DNA of 48,490 bases. Source: Cellulomonas cellasea. GTDB lineage: Bacteria > Actinomycetota > Actinomycetes > Actinomycetales > Cellulomonadaceae. A program made the position numbers and the translations under genes. Of the stretch, positions 8,484-18,506 are shown in pieces. The notes under the pieces are model-generated. The model saw nothing but the letters and a program-made list of their open reading frames with translations, was not told where the DNA came from and did not search any database. Position 1 is the first letter of the stretch, and each line of letters starts with the position of its first letter. Location: the NCBI RefSeq assembly GCF_006538745.1, contig NZ_BJLR01000046.1:1-48490 (forward strand), in the 5' to 3' direction.

Positions 8484-8882
8484 TCAGCCGCTCGTCCGGT
8501 GTTCGCCGGGCCGGCACCCTGTCCGCGCGACCCACTCGGTGAGCCGAGTTCTAGAAAGGTGGAACCGCTCGTGCCAGCCGAGCGGCGCGTCGGCGTGCGC
8601 GGTGGTGGAGAAGGCACCTTCCCAGGCGAGATGGAGGGCCGCGAGCTCCTCGACGAATTCCCAGTGCTCCGTCCAACACTCGGGGATGTGACGGCGGTCG
8701 AGGGAGTAGTGGTGGGTCAGCCAGGTGACCCAGGTGTCGAGGTCTTCGAGCAGGAGCCGCTGGTCGTCCGGGCCGTGTGCGGCCCAGCAGATTGGGACCG
8801 CAGGTCCGAACGGTTGTGGGAGCTCCGCCTGGGGGAAGAACGCGTCGACGACGGGTTGGGAGCGTGCGGGTCTGCGGTTCAT
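8484..8882 (-). CDS. DUF4913-like protein
   Basis: 132 residues from ATG 8882, which overlaps the relaxase stop as ATGA. The core holds LLEDLDTWVTWLTHHYSLDR, then IPECWTEHWEFVEELAALHLAWEGAF, then PLGWHERFHLSRTRLTEWVAR. This Trp-rich helical layout matches DUF4913, a family of unknown function that I associate with actinobacterial plasmids and integrative elements. Translational coupling to the relaxase gene supports membership of the same mobile element and a possible accessory role in transfer. No membrane segment or enzymatic motif is visible. Confidence 0.75.
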   Translation of the reverse strand: MNRRPARSQPVVDAFFPQAELPQPFGPAVPICWAAHGPDDQRLLLEDLDTWVTWLTHHYSLDRRHIPECWTEHWEFVEELAALHLAWEGAFSTTAHADAPLGWHERFHLSRTRLTEWVARTGCRPGEHRTSG

Positions 8883-11800
8883 CGGGCCATACCTTTCTCG
8901 AGCTCGTTCGGGTGAGCGATGGGGCTCCTGCCCGGGGCGTTGACGGACGCCGGGATGGAGGTGGGGCCGTTGGCGAGGTCGTCGTGGGCGACGGTCGCGG
9001 CAATCCGTGCACGCCAGGCGCGGCGTGCGTCCGGGTCGTCGGGCTCCGGTCCGAGCTCGACGACCCAGGCAGGCGGGTCGGCGATGGTGTGGTCCGTCAG
9101 CGCCTCGATGCGCGCGGCGATGAGCTCCTCGATCTGGCGCAGCGTCGCTTGGGCGCCTGGTGACAGGTGCGAGGTGTCCGGGTGGGTCGGAAGGGCGCGC
9201 GGGTCCTCGACCTGGGTGCTGAGCCATGCGTTCACGCGGCGGCGTAGCGCGGCGGCGAGATCATGGTCCGGCTCGTCGGCGTCCTCGAGCGGCGACACCG
9301 TGAGCAGCGCGTCTACGACGTCGTCCATTCGCGGGTGGACGACGGCGCCGCGTTCCAACGCGGCATACAGCGGGCCGCAGGACGGCGAGGCGGTGATGGC
9401 ATCGAGTAGGGCTTCGGTGAGTCCGGCGTGGCGGAGCACGCCGAGCCATCGGGGTGCGGAGGCGTCGGCGTCGATCGTGTCCCGGATGGGGCCGAGCCGC
9501 TTGAGTGAGGTTGCGGCGTTCTGCCGGGCGGCGATGGTCTGGGTGGCGGACAGCTCCGCCCCGGAGGTCGCCAGGATAGTGGCGAGGACGTCGCGGCCGT
9601 CTGGGGTGGCGTGGGTGTCGGGTAGGTAGTCGCAGGCCGGGTCGACGTCGTCGACGGCGACGTAGACGTGGTTGTCGTGGCGGCCGCGGGTCATGGCGAC
9701 GTAGAGATTCTCGCGCGTCATTCCGGGTGCCGCGAGGACGTGGGCGTGGTCGACGGTGACGCCCTGCGCTCGGTGGGTCGTGGTGGCGTAGGCGAGGTCG
9801 ACGTGCTCGGCAACGTAGTCGGGCGGCAGGACCACGGTGCCCGGCGGTTCCTTGCCGTCGCTGCGACGGGCGAGCCTCGTGACGGTGAGCGCTCCGTCGG
9901 GTGAGCTCGCGGTTACCGTCCACAGGTCGCCGTTGCGGACGTGTCCGCCGTCGGCGCGCAGCCGGCGGTTGTTGGTGCGGGTTACGACGTGGTCGCCGAC
10001 GCCAATGACGGTGCCGTCGCGGTTAATGACGCCGTCCGTGGCGACCAGGCCGTCGGTGACGCGGTCGTTGTGCGCGCGGGTATTCAAGCTCGCGACGGTG
10101 CGCGCGTCGGCGGCGAGCAGGATGGCAGTGACGCCGTTCTCGGTGTCAGCCTGCCAGGCGGTGTAGGCGGCTTCGCACATCGCTTCAGCGGGGCCGGCGG
10201 TGATGCGCTCGTGTTCCTCGTAGGTGTCGAGCACCGACCGGAGTCCAGCACGCAGCGCGCGCGTGGCGTGGGCCTCCCACCGGTGCGTGAACCGCCACAG
10301 GGACGTCAGCGTCGCGGGGTGGGCGCGCTCGGCGAGCAGGTTGAACGCTCCCCCGGCGTCGACGGCGGACGGTTGCGCATGGTCCCCCACCAATAGCAGC
10401 TTTGCTCCGGCGGCGGTGGCCTGGGTGGTCAGTGCGTCGAGGCTCATGGTGCCGGCGAGGGAGGCCTCGTCGACGATGACGAGCTGCCCGGGGCGCATCG
10501 TCCACCGTTGTTGCTCGCCGGTCAGGTGGCCGATGGCGGTGTCGATGGTGCGTAGTCGGCGCAGGTCGAGCCGTGGTGTCTCGTGGCGCTCGGCGGCGAG
10601 GCGGCTCAGGTAGTCGGCGCGAAGCTGGGCGCCCTTGCCGGTCGACTCGTGCAGCCACTTCGCGGTGTTCTCGCAAGGGATGCCGAGCGCGGCGGCGAGC
10701 TCGGCGGCCGCGGTGGACGACGGCGCCAGGCCCAAGACTGTTCCCCGCCCGTGCTCGGCCTCCCAGACCGCCTTGACGTTGGCGAGCGTGGTCGTCTTTC
10801 CGGTTCCTGCCGGGCCTACCAGCACATCGACGCGACGCTGGGATGACCTGATAGCGCGGATCGCTGCGATCTGATCCTCGGCAAGAGTCACTGCGCGGCC
10901 GTCGACGCGATGCAACGGTGCGTGGAGGTCGACCGCCGGCCGTCGCGGGGTCGCGCCGGGCATCACTGCGGCGTTAGTGGCAGCCGCAAGTAGACGCTGC
11001 TCCGCGGCGAGGACGTCCGCGTGGGTGTAGCGGGCTTCGCCGGGCCGGGTGAACACGGACGTCCCATCCGGGCCCTGGTACTCCTCCGACGGCGTGAACG
11101 GCTCTGGCGGCTCGAGGCTCACGCATCGGCGCAGCGCCGCATCCGACACACGATCGAGCAGTTTGATGCGGTCGGCAGGCGTCGCCATCCGCAACCCACG
11201 TGTCGTGCGTGCCGTCTCAGCCAGGACGTTCCACCGTGTCCACGTCGAGCGCCGCTCCATCACCTGCCCCACCGTGTGATCGGCAAGGCGATCGATCACG
11301 GGTTGCGGAACCTGCCTGGCCGTCACAGTTTCAGCACGCGACCGGCTGAGCACGTCGCCAGTCAGTGCCTCGGGCGTCCTGCCGGTGCGGTCTGAAGCGC
11401 GTCCGCGCCACGCCTCGACGAGCTCGGCCAGCGGGCGTACGTGCTTGTCGGGTCGCGTTGCCCGGGTGACGTGTTGGCGCCAGCCGCAAGATCTCGATCC
11501 GGTTGGGCGCACGCCCGTGGCCGGCATAGAAGTCACCGATCGTGGCCGTCATCGCAGCATCGATCTGCGTCGTACGCGTCGAGAACTCCGCCATCAACCC
11601 GTCATTGGTGCCGTCGAGCTCGAACCCGGGCGAGCGACGGACCCCGCGATGACGCCACGACCACGACACCGGCAGGCGACGAGCCAACTCGTCGGCGAGG
11701 AGGTCGTCATAGAGCTCCGAGATCGTCACCACGGCGTGGTGCAGAGCTCGCGAGTCCACCGACAGCCAGCGCCCGTCGGGTGACTGAACCTTGTTGGCCA

Positions 11801-12479
11801 CCACGACGTGCGTATGCAGATTTGGGTCACCTGCTCGTGAGTCCCAGTGGTCGAAGGCGGCGGCCACGGCTCCGCGCGTTGGTCTCTGCTCACAACCCGC
11901 CGCACCCGTCCTCGTGAACAGCGCCGCGTTCTCGAAGAAGGACAACGAGTCCTGGACCGCTTTTCGGTGCGCGGCCAGCACCTCTGTCTGGGTGCGACGG
12001 TCGCCGAGCGCCCACAAGGTGGAAACCGACTTCGGTGGAGTGAAGGTCATGTCGAAGCCGGCCACGGCAGTGTGCCGCGGCTTAGCCAGCTCGCTGCGGG
12101 TTATCACGTCGACCGCTGCCGTGCGACCTTCACCCTCGAGCTCCTCGGGCAGCCCAGCGACCCGAGCGGCGATTTGATCTCGCACTGGGATGTACGTCGG
12201 GTAGGGGCGCCCAAGCGCGACGCCTGAGAGAGGGTCGCGACCAGCACCAAACAGTTGAGCCATCGCCTCTTCAGTGACCAACGAACCATCGAGATTGGCG
12301 TCACCGTCGCCTATACCTGCCAGGCCCTGCCCGAGCCACTGACCCGGCGGATTGCCTGAGGCGGCGTAGTAGGTCGTCAACGATGGTTGGCCGGTTCCGT
12401 CACAGTCGCCAATTGCTGTGTGCTTCAGAAGGTATTGATATCCGGCACCCGCGGACAGCCGACGCATCGTCATGACCAT
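8879..12479 (-). pseudogene. MobF/TrwC-type relaxase-helicase, frameshifted
   Basis: The joined product is about 1200 residues. The N-terminal part (ATG 12479) is a TrwC relaxase: RRLSAGAGYQYLLKHTA near the catalytic tyrosine region, FDMTFTPPKSVSTLWAL, and the three-histidine metal site in FDHWDSRAGDPNLHTHVVVA. The C-terminal part is a superfamily-1 helicase with Walker A (VGPAGTGKTTTLANV), VIVDEASLAGTMSLDAL and LAYATTTHRAQGVTVDHAHV. The two halves lie in different frames. Near 11480 the reading passes from EILRLAPTRH to the frame giving RQHVTRATRPDKH, and removing one base restores a continuous protein. It would nick oriT and unwind DNA in conjugation if intact. The downstream DUF4913 gene overlaps its stop, and upstream lies the 798-aa orphan. 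Either a decayed element or a single-base sequence error. Confidence 0.85.
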
Positions 12480-12637
12480 GGCGCGGCCCGACCGCAGTGC
12501 GCGGTGGCCGCCCGCGCAGCAACGTTCACCATGCATCAAGGTAGGCAGTTGACAGCACAACGTCGTAGCGTGTGGCCTTGCGTCACACGTAAGCGACCTC
12601 GAACGAACGTCGGAAGCTGCCTGCACGAGTGCACGAG

Positions 12638-15034
12638 TTAGGGGACGTGCGCTCCGACTTGCGCATCGTGGTCAACCGGCTGCTGCTCGGACGAGGTCGT
12701 GCGCGCGGTGCGACGTCGCGCGGGGTAACCCGTCCACATCTCGGAGAACGAGCTGGTGTAGCGACGGCTAAATCGGAGCACCTCAGTCGGCTCGCCAATA
12801 CTGGCCGCCCTCACGAGATACGCTGGTTCCGTGATCGGAGGCAGCCCCATCCAGTCAAAACGCGTTGGACGCGTGAACAAGTGTTCATAGCTCCGCGGGC
12901 CAACAAACTCGTGCCGACTGCGGCCCCACGAATCCTTAGTCACGCGGTTCGGAACGAATAGCAGCCTGCAGAAGCCTAGCGTCTCGATCCGAGTCACCGC
13001 CTGCCTGGTCGCCTCAAGCGCGGCCTCGACCTTCGCGACATCCGGACTGTTTCGTCGATAGTGAGAGTAATCGTTTCTGACTGATGCGACGTCAGCGTTT
13101 ACGAGTATCCGCGTGACTTCGCGTAGACCAGCCACGATCCTGTTCCGGCTCGGAGCAGTCAAGTCGATGAAAGGCACGGTGGACCGAAGCAAGAATGTCT
13201 TGATGCTCGTTTTGCCGTCATAGTCGGGCAACTCCGCATCCGGACGTCTGTACTTATCCGGATCGTCGGCGCATTGCTCCAGTCGCCTACCTAGTGCGCT
13301 GAAGCCACTCACGAGATTTGCTAGATCAACACGATCAGCCGTGTAATCGGCTGAGCCGGCGGGACTCGGCGCAATCTCTTGCATGAGCGCGAGCCCAGCA
13401 ATCCTGTCTTCCTCATCATCATACGTAAATGGGAAATGAGCCGTCGTGTGATCGGTGAGAAACGCCCATGCCGTGAACGCCAGGGCATCCAGAAGGATTC
13501 CTTCAAGCCTCGAGAAGTAGGGCGATGCCGAATCAAGAAATCGCTCGGAAGCGCCGATCTCGGATGACTGCGCCAGCGCCCACAACCGCTCATGGCGGGA
13601 CCAAAATTCAACGTGTGGATCCTTGTTGCTAGTTACTGAGAAGCCCAGCTTCCACATAAGGGTGCTGATCAGCTCGTCGTCGGGGAGAACGCCGCCATCT
13701 TCGAGGCCGACTTCTTCGCACGCGGCTATCATGTTCGTCTTCCGCGCGAGCACCATTCGCTCGAGGACACTCCTTGGTTCGCTCCTCTGAAAGAAGTGAT
13801 CCAATCTCTCATCGACGTCCTCCACGTCGATTCCACGCAGCTGCCACTCCAACTCCTCGACGTCCGTCGCAGCTTCTCGAACGTAGAGGCGGTCGAGAAC
13901 GCGCCGAAGACGCAGCAACGCGAAGCCGGGATCGTCGGATGCAAACCTGACACCGTGCTCGCCAAGCTCCGCTCGAAGCCTGAAAGCACCTGACCGCATG
14001 CCTCCAGCGATGACGGGGCGCCGTATCTCCCCCGAAGGCACGCCAATGCGCCCGGACCGCACGAGTCGGTCGAGCGAATTTCCGATCAGTTCGTCGCGAA
14101 CAAACAGCATCAGCTGCAATAGTTGCGCGCGCGCCAGTCCGCCTGTCATTTCGGACGCGGACTTCGAACCTAGGATCGGTCCAAGAGAACCGCGAACCTC
14201 GCCGCGAGTCCCGTCGAGCAAGTCAATCATGAGCGTCTGCAGCTCCGGCAGCGATAGAGAGTCGCCGACCAGCGGTATCAAAGTCGCTGACCGCTGATCG
14301 CCGAAGTGCGCCGACATGAGACCGCTTACCTCGGCCGCAAATTGCCACCATTCGGCCGCCTCGCCCTCCGTCTTCTGGAGGATTTCGTGGAACTTGTCGC
14401 GATCACGATTTATCGCGGCGGAGCGGCTTGTGTCAAGCAGCACTGGATGGATCGTTCGGCAAACGTTGCGTGCGCAGTGATAGGCCGGAACTCGGCGCGT
14501 GGATTCCAGGCTCCGCGACGTGGGGGCGTCTCGGAGACCGTAAGGACCGATGGTGTAATTGCCATACTGAAAGACGCCGATGGGTAGCGGCTCTAGAAGC
14601 CTAAGCGTTTCTTCAGCAGTCAGCGCATCTTTCTCGTCTTCGTGCAGTTCCGCATATCGATCATACAACTCACGCCCAAAGATGAATGGAAAGTATATCC
14701 GACGACGCACGATCTCACGATCAATGGCGCTCACGAGTTGACTTAAGTCCGTCTTCTCGATGTCGATGAACAAGTCTTTCTGTCCCAATGCGAGCGCGCA
14801 CATCAACTTTGCTTCTTTAGCTTGCACGCCCTCTTTCCGGACCAGCCGGTCTCGTAGCGTCGAGCCGGCTGCTGTAAGTACGATAGAGTGGTTGAGGGCG
14901 TCCGATATCACGTAGTTGTCCGGGATCGTGCAATCGCCCAATATTTCGATCAGATCGGCGATTCTGACGAACTTCGCCCGCCAGTCGACATCGGTAAACT
15001 CATCCTTGAGCTGTTCAACGCCTCGATGCGGCAC
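12638..15034 (-). CDS. Large orphan protein with C-terminal HEPN-type RNxxxH motif
   Basis: 798 residues from GTG 15034, with a strong GGAGGAGG just upstream. I recognise no family over most of the length. The sequence looks soluble and mainly helical, with no signal peptide or membrane helix. Residues 653-658 read RNDYSH, an exact match to the RNxxxH (RX4H) catalytic motif of HEPN ribonucleases. It lies in a predicted helical context: an FIDLTAPSRNRIVAGLREVT helix precedes it and a KVEAALEATRQAVTRIETLG helix follows. Base composition is visibly lower in GC than flanking genes, indicating transfer. It sits directly upstream of the relaxase on the same strand with a 158-base gap. An RNA-cleaving defence or abortive-infection role is the leading hypothesis, resting on one motif and location. 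The N-terminal ~600 residues may be a sensor region. Confidence 0.75.
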   Translation of the reverse strand: MPHRGVEQLKDEFTDVDWRAKFVRIADLIEILGDCTIPDNYVISDALNHSIVLTAAGSTLRDRLVRKEGVQAKEAKLMCALALGQKDLFIDIEKTDLSQLVSAIDREIVRRRIYFPFIFGRELYDRYAELHEDEKDALTAEETLRLLEPLPIGVFQYGNYTIGPYGLRDAPTSRSLESTRRVPAYHCARNVCRTIHPVLLDTSRSAAINRDRDKFHEILQKTEGEAAEWWQFAAEVSGLMSAHFGDQRSATLIPLVGDSLSLPELQTLMIDLLDGTRGEVRGSLGPILGSKSASEMTGGLARAQLLQLMLFVRDELIGNSLDRLVRSGRIGVPSGEIRRPVIAGGMRSGAFRLRAELGEHGVRFASDDPGFALLRLRRVLDRLYVREAATDVEELEWQLRGIDVEDVDERLDHFFQRSEPRSVLERMVLARKTNMIAACEEVGLEDGGVLPDDELISTLMWKLGFSVTSNKDPHVEFWSRHERLWALAQSSEIGASERFLDSASPYFSRLEGILLDALAFTAWAFLTDHTTAHFPFTYDDEEDRIAGLALMQEIAPSPAGSADYTADRVDLANLVSGFSALGRRLEQCADDPDKYRRPDAELPDYDGKTSIKTFLLRSTVPFIDLTAPSRNRIVAGLREVTRILVNADVASVRNDYSHYRRNSPDVAKVEAALEATRQAVTRIETLGFCRLLFVPNRVTKDSWGRSRHEFVGPRSYEHLFTRPTRFDWMGLPPITEPAYLVRAASIGEPTEVLRFSRRYTSSFSEMWTGYPARRRTARTTSSEQQPVDHDAQVGAHVP

Positions 15035-15209
15035 GATTCCTCCTCCGTCGAATGCGATGCTAGCGGGGTGCGGCGCTGCCGCCTAGACGCGGCGTCGCGC
15101 GCCGGCGAGGCACCAGGGCAACAGAGCGCGGTGCCCTCCAAGCCTCGAGTGCCAGAGGTGTCCCGCATCTTCTTGCCTCACCGACGCTCTCGCGACGCAG
15201 CCTCTCCCA

Positions 15210-15244
15210 CGAGCTCCTCGAGCATGTCCTGCTCGAGGAGCTCG
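15210..15244. repeat. Perfect 15+5+15 inverted repeat
   Basis: The arms CGAGCTCCTCGAGCA and TGCTCGAGGAGCTCG are fully complementary around TGTCC. The site lies in the 435-base divergent gap between the 798-aa orphan and the 15470-17223 operon. It could be an attenuator, a protein-binding site, or part of a transfer origin. Alternatively it is a by-product of a degraded minus-strand frame that reads RAAELLEQDMLEELVGEAAS up to a stop at 15178. The rest of 15035-15469 holds no gene I can support. Confidence 0.6.
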
Positions 15245-15469
15245 GCGGCGCGATCGTCCGGCGAGCACCCGTGTGCGCGTGGACGCAAGGCGGACCCGCT
15301 GCCACGGGGGGACGGGCAGCGGGTCCTCGCCAAGCACAGTAGACCCGAACCGATCCGTGCGGTCGATGCCGACGAGCTCGGTGGAGCGCTGAGGTTGTGG
15401 CGCGCATCGCCCACCTGTCGATGTCGGCCCCGGATGCCGGCGAGGTAGCGACGGCACGGGCGGTGAGCG

Positions 15470-15895
15470 ATGACGACGACCCAGACTTCAGCTGTGCATG
15501 CGCTGATCGACAACGCGGGCACGGGCTGGGACGCCGCGTGGACCCTGACCCACGCGGCGTCGCACGTTGCGGCGATGTTCGCCGAGACGTTGCCGTTCAT
15601 CGATGCCATCCCGCTGCTGCTCGTTTCCGCGGACCTGCGAGCGGCCGAGGAGCACCTGGAGCAGGCGCATCGCGACCTGCCGCTCCGCCCCACGACGGCA
15701 GACGTCGGCCCCGCCGACGTCTGCCGTGACGCGGCCCCTGCGCATCCAGCGGTCCAGCAGCTGGTGCGCGCAGCACTCGAGCCCGTACGCCACCTGCGGT
15801 CGTCCGATCCGACCGGAGTAGCGGCCGTCAACCTCGCCCGCGCGGACGCGCTGATCTGCTCAGCACGCCGCCAGCTCCTCGCGAGCCAACCATGA
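15470..15895 (+). CDS. Unknown 141-residue helical protein
   Basis: The protein starts at ATG 15470 (GTG 15463 is an alternative). It is alanine-rich and appears wholly helical: VHALIDNAGTGWDAAWTLTH near the N-terminus, LRAAEEHLEQAHRDL in the middle, VNLARADALICSARRQLLA at the end. There is no signal peptide or enzymatic motif. Its stop overlaps the next start (ATGA at 15892), so the pair is one translational unit. I do not recognise the family. Position beside a relaxase block suggests it is cargo or an accessory gene of the mobile element. Confidence 0.7.
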   Translation: MTTTQTSAVHALIDNAGTGWDAAWTLTHAASHVAAMFAETLPFIDAIPLLLVSADLRAAEEHLEQAHRDLPLRPTTADVGPADVCRDAAPAHPAVQQLVRAALEPVRHLRSSDPTGVAAVNLARADALICSARRQLLASQP

Positions 15896-17223
15896 GCAGC
15901 GCCACCTACCGCGAGCTGATGGACCGAGCCGCCGGTCAGCTTCACGATGCGCGCCGGTCCACGGACGTGCGCTTCGACGATCGCGCGAGTGCCCTCGCAG
16001 CCGTCGCGGATCAGCACTCCGTCCTGTCCGCCATCGGCTCGCACATCTGGGCGGTGCTGACGCCGGGACGCGCGGCCGGTGTGCGCGCGGCACCGTATCC
16101 GGACTCCATCGAGGTCGCAGCGGTCCGACTGGCGACAGCGATCAGCGAATCCATCGGCGCCCCTGAGCCCTACCCGGCGCTCCTCGACGGTCCCCACGCC
16201 GCGTGGGGCCGCTGCGCACAGACGCTGCGCGCCGCCACGGATTTGTTCGCCGTGCACCACGATGCCACTGGGGCGCCACGCACTCCCGATGCCCGAACGC
16301 TGGAGTCGCTGCCGGTGCGCGATGCGGCGCTGTCGTACCTCGTCGCGCTCGCCTTGGACGTGACGTCCACGACACGAGCGATGGCCCTGCGCGCCGGGCA
16401 GGCAGGCGTGCCCTGGCCGAGTGTCCGCGTTCGTGTCCCTCTCTTCGAGCGTGTCGAAGACGCGGCCAGAAAGCTCTCTGCACTCGTCCCGCTCGCCGAC
16501 GAAGCCGCGCTCCCTGACGTCGGCCTCGTGCCGACGGAAGCGCGCGGCGAAGACGTCACCGAGGAGTTAGCGGTCCGCCTCCTCCGTGTGCGTCAGCGCT
16601 CGTGGGAGCTTCCCGCAGCCTCAAACCGTTCGATCGCGACTCTTCGCGATCTTGCGGTGCTCGGAGTTGCGGTGCATGCCCATACCGCTGCGTTCCACGG
16701 CGCCAACCCCGCGACGTCGCGCCTGGTCGATCGAGCTCGGCGTTGGCAGAAGCTCGCAGCCTCGCTCGCGAGGTTGCGCAGTTCTGCACCGCCGGACGAC
16801 GACGTGCGCGCAGACCTCACCGCGACAGCAGGTCTGCTGTCTGCGATCGCTCCACTTGCCGGACCGAGTCGCGCGGGCGCGTCGGACCCACAATCACGTC
16901 GTGCCGGCGCCACCCTGAACGGTGGCGTACGCCTCATGACAGACGTCGCTCATCAGAACTCCCGCGCCTTCTCGGCAATCGCGCGCACCAGCGCCATCTA
17001 TGTACCCGCCCGCAGCCTGACGGGTGACGAGGTGACGGACGATCCCGAGCTGGTGCGTGCACACCTCGAAGGGCGACTTGTCCGCGCACCAGCGCGCATC
17101 CTCGCCGAGGTCGGAGAGCTCTACCTCCCTCTCCGGACGCTTCCCGTCCAGGCACCGGTGAGCCGGCACGCGCCGGTCGCGGCGCGTGCCGTCGACGCCG
17201 AGCCGATCCGCTGTCGGGCCTAG
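15892..17223 (+). CDS. Unknown 443-residue helical protein
   Basis: The protein starts at ATG 15892, overlapping the previous stop by four bases. It is alpha-helical, alanine/arginine rich, with tandem segments that look like repeated helical hairpins (YRELMDRAAGQLHDARRSTD at the start, LVDRARRWQKLAASLARLRS near residue 285). The C-terminal ~100 residues contain a conserved-looking SAIYVPARSLTGDE and LYLPLRTLPV. No membrane helix, signal peptide or catalytic motif is recognised. With the 141-residue partner it may form a complex. Actinobacterial mobile elements often carry such paired unknown genes next to transfer genes, so a transfer or maintenance role is possible but unproven. Confidence 0.7.
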   Translation: MSSATYRELMDRAAGQLHDARRSTDVRFDDRASALAAVADQHSVLSAIGSHIWAVLTPGRAAGVRAAPYPDSIEVAAVRLATAISESIGAPEPYPALLDGPHAAWGRCAQTLRAATDLFAVHHDATGAPRTPDARTLESLPVRDAALSYLVALALDVTSTTRAMALRAGQAGVPWPSVRVRVPLFERVEDAARKLSALVPLADEAALPDVGLVPTEARGEDVTEELAVRLLRVRQRSWELPAASNRSIATLRDLAVLGVAVHAHTAAFHGANPATSRLVDRARRWQKLAASLARLRSSAPPDDDVRADLTATAGLLSAIAPLAGPSRAGASDPQSRRAGATLNGGVRLMTDVAHQNSRAFSAIARTSAIYVPARSLTGDEVTDDPELVRAHLEGRLVRAPARILAEVGELYLPLRTLPVQAPVSRHAPVAARAVDAEPIRCRA

Positions 17224-17265
17224 CGGCCTTCTCCGACGCGTTCTGCGTAGCCGCGCCCGGCTGCT

Positions 17266-17600
17266 TCAGATGACCGCGTTCAGACGTGCCGCGAGCGTCG
17301 CCAGCGGCGCGCCGGCAGAGAACGCCTCGGCGGTCCGGCAGAATCGGCGGCCGCCATCCTGCTCTTCCGGGTCGGGCTGAAGCGTCACGGCGCTTCCCGC
17401 TGACGTGGGCCCGTCCCCGCCCATGGCACCGCGTGACGTGATCGGACCGATCTCGAGCTCGAGGTGGGCGCACGACGCGGAGACGACGGTGATGCTGGTG
17501 TCCGACGTGGGGGCCCTGTGGATCCGTCGACGATGGCGTTGTCTCTGATCTGCACGCCCATGGCGGCCTGGTGACGAAGCACGCGAGAGGGATCCGCCAT
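17266..17600 (-). pseudogene. Unknown small protein, frameshifted
   Basis: Two minus-strand frames join at a five-base homopolymer (plus-strand GGGGG, 17509-17513). The upstream part reads MADPSRVLRHQAAMGVQIRD and then NAIVDGSTG. The downstream part continues SDTSITVVSASCAHLELEIG to RFCRTAEAFSAGAPLATLAA and a stop at 17266. Adding one base to the run gives one protein of about 112 residues. No Shine-Dalgarno is obvious before ATG 17600. Family unknown. The remaining sequence between 17601 and 17830 shows nothing I can support. Confidence 0.45.
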
Positions 17601-17830
17601 CGGCGAGGCGCTGGACCGATATGCACGCCGGGGCCCTTCGATGCCCAAACTTTATGAGCAGATGAAAAGAGTTCCATGTGCACCGCACGGGCGGGGCGTA
17701 ACTGAGCAGGAAGACGACCCAGACAGGCACGCACCGCCAACCGAAACTCTGCAGCACACCCAGCCCTCGCCAGCATTAGTAGCCGATACGCCAAGAAATG
17801 CGCCGAACTTGACCTTTCTCAAAGTGAGCC

Positions 17831-18382
17831 CTAGAAGAAGATTCTGATTGCATCCCCGCCACGGGCTGCCGCACCCGCAGGCGGCAACTGCCTGACAATC
17901 GGCGCGTTCGCTGCAGCGGGCGGTGGCTCCGGAGCAACTAGCAGCAAGCTGGTCGCGCTCATAACCCCCCGCGCTTCATCGAGCGTCTTTCCAATCAGGT
18001 CCGGCACCAGTGCCGCCGCCCCGCCTGTTGCAGCGAGCAAATCTTTACGTGCTTCCGTGGCGCTACTCGACGCAAAATAGAAGGCTGCCGCCGCTGAGCT
18101 GAGAGAGACCACGCCGCCAATAAGAAGATTGCGAGCTCCCGCATCGTTGAATGACAGGGAGGCGGCGGCAAGGATTAGGAGTGTTCCGACCAACAGCACA
18201 GCCAACACCGGTCTCGTCATACTCGCCTCGGCTCCAGCGTCTGCGCGGTGCTGCATAATGAAGCGGTGCACCAAGACCGAGATCAAGCCGAGAACCACTA
18301 CTAACGCAATCCCGCCAAGCACGAGGTCGGACCGCGAATCGTCAGTTATCGCGGCCGCCGCGGAAGCAAATCTCACTCGCAT
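17831..18382 (-). CDS. Membrane protein with one C-terminal PASTA domain
   Basis: 183 residues from ATG 18382, with AAGGCGAGG upstream. Three hydrophobic helices are visible (LVLGGIALVVVLGLISVLV, PVLAVLLVGTLLILAAASL, LLIGGVVSLSSAAAAFYF). The last ~58 residues fit a PASTA repeat: VPDLIGKTLDEARGVMSATS, then LVAPEPP, then IVRQLPPAGAAARGGDAIRI. PASTA domains usually bind muropeptides on Ser/Thr kinases or penicillin-binding proteins; here there is no kinase or transpeptidase attached. GC content looks lower than in the Tc region. Function unknown. Confidence 0.75.
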   Translation of the reverse strand: MRVRFASAAAAITDDSRSDLVLGGIALVVVLGLISVLVHRFIMQHRADAGAEASMTRPVLAVLLVGTLLILAAASLSFNDAGARNLLIGGVVSLSSAAAAFYFASSSATEARKDLLAATGGAAALVPDLIGKTLDEARGVMSATSLLLVAPEPPPAAANAPIVRQLPPAGAAARGGDAIRIFF

Positions 18383-18506
18383 CGCATGCCTCGCCTTCTA
18401 GAGCGCCGAAGTTGGCGTTCAGTGGAAAGAGTTTAGGCGCACGCAACATCCCTATGCAGTATCGTGCGATCGCAAGACCGTTGAAATCCCCCCTCTCTTT
18501 TTGCTT

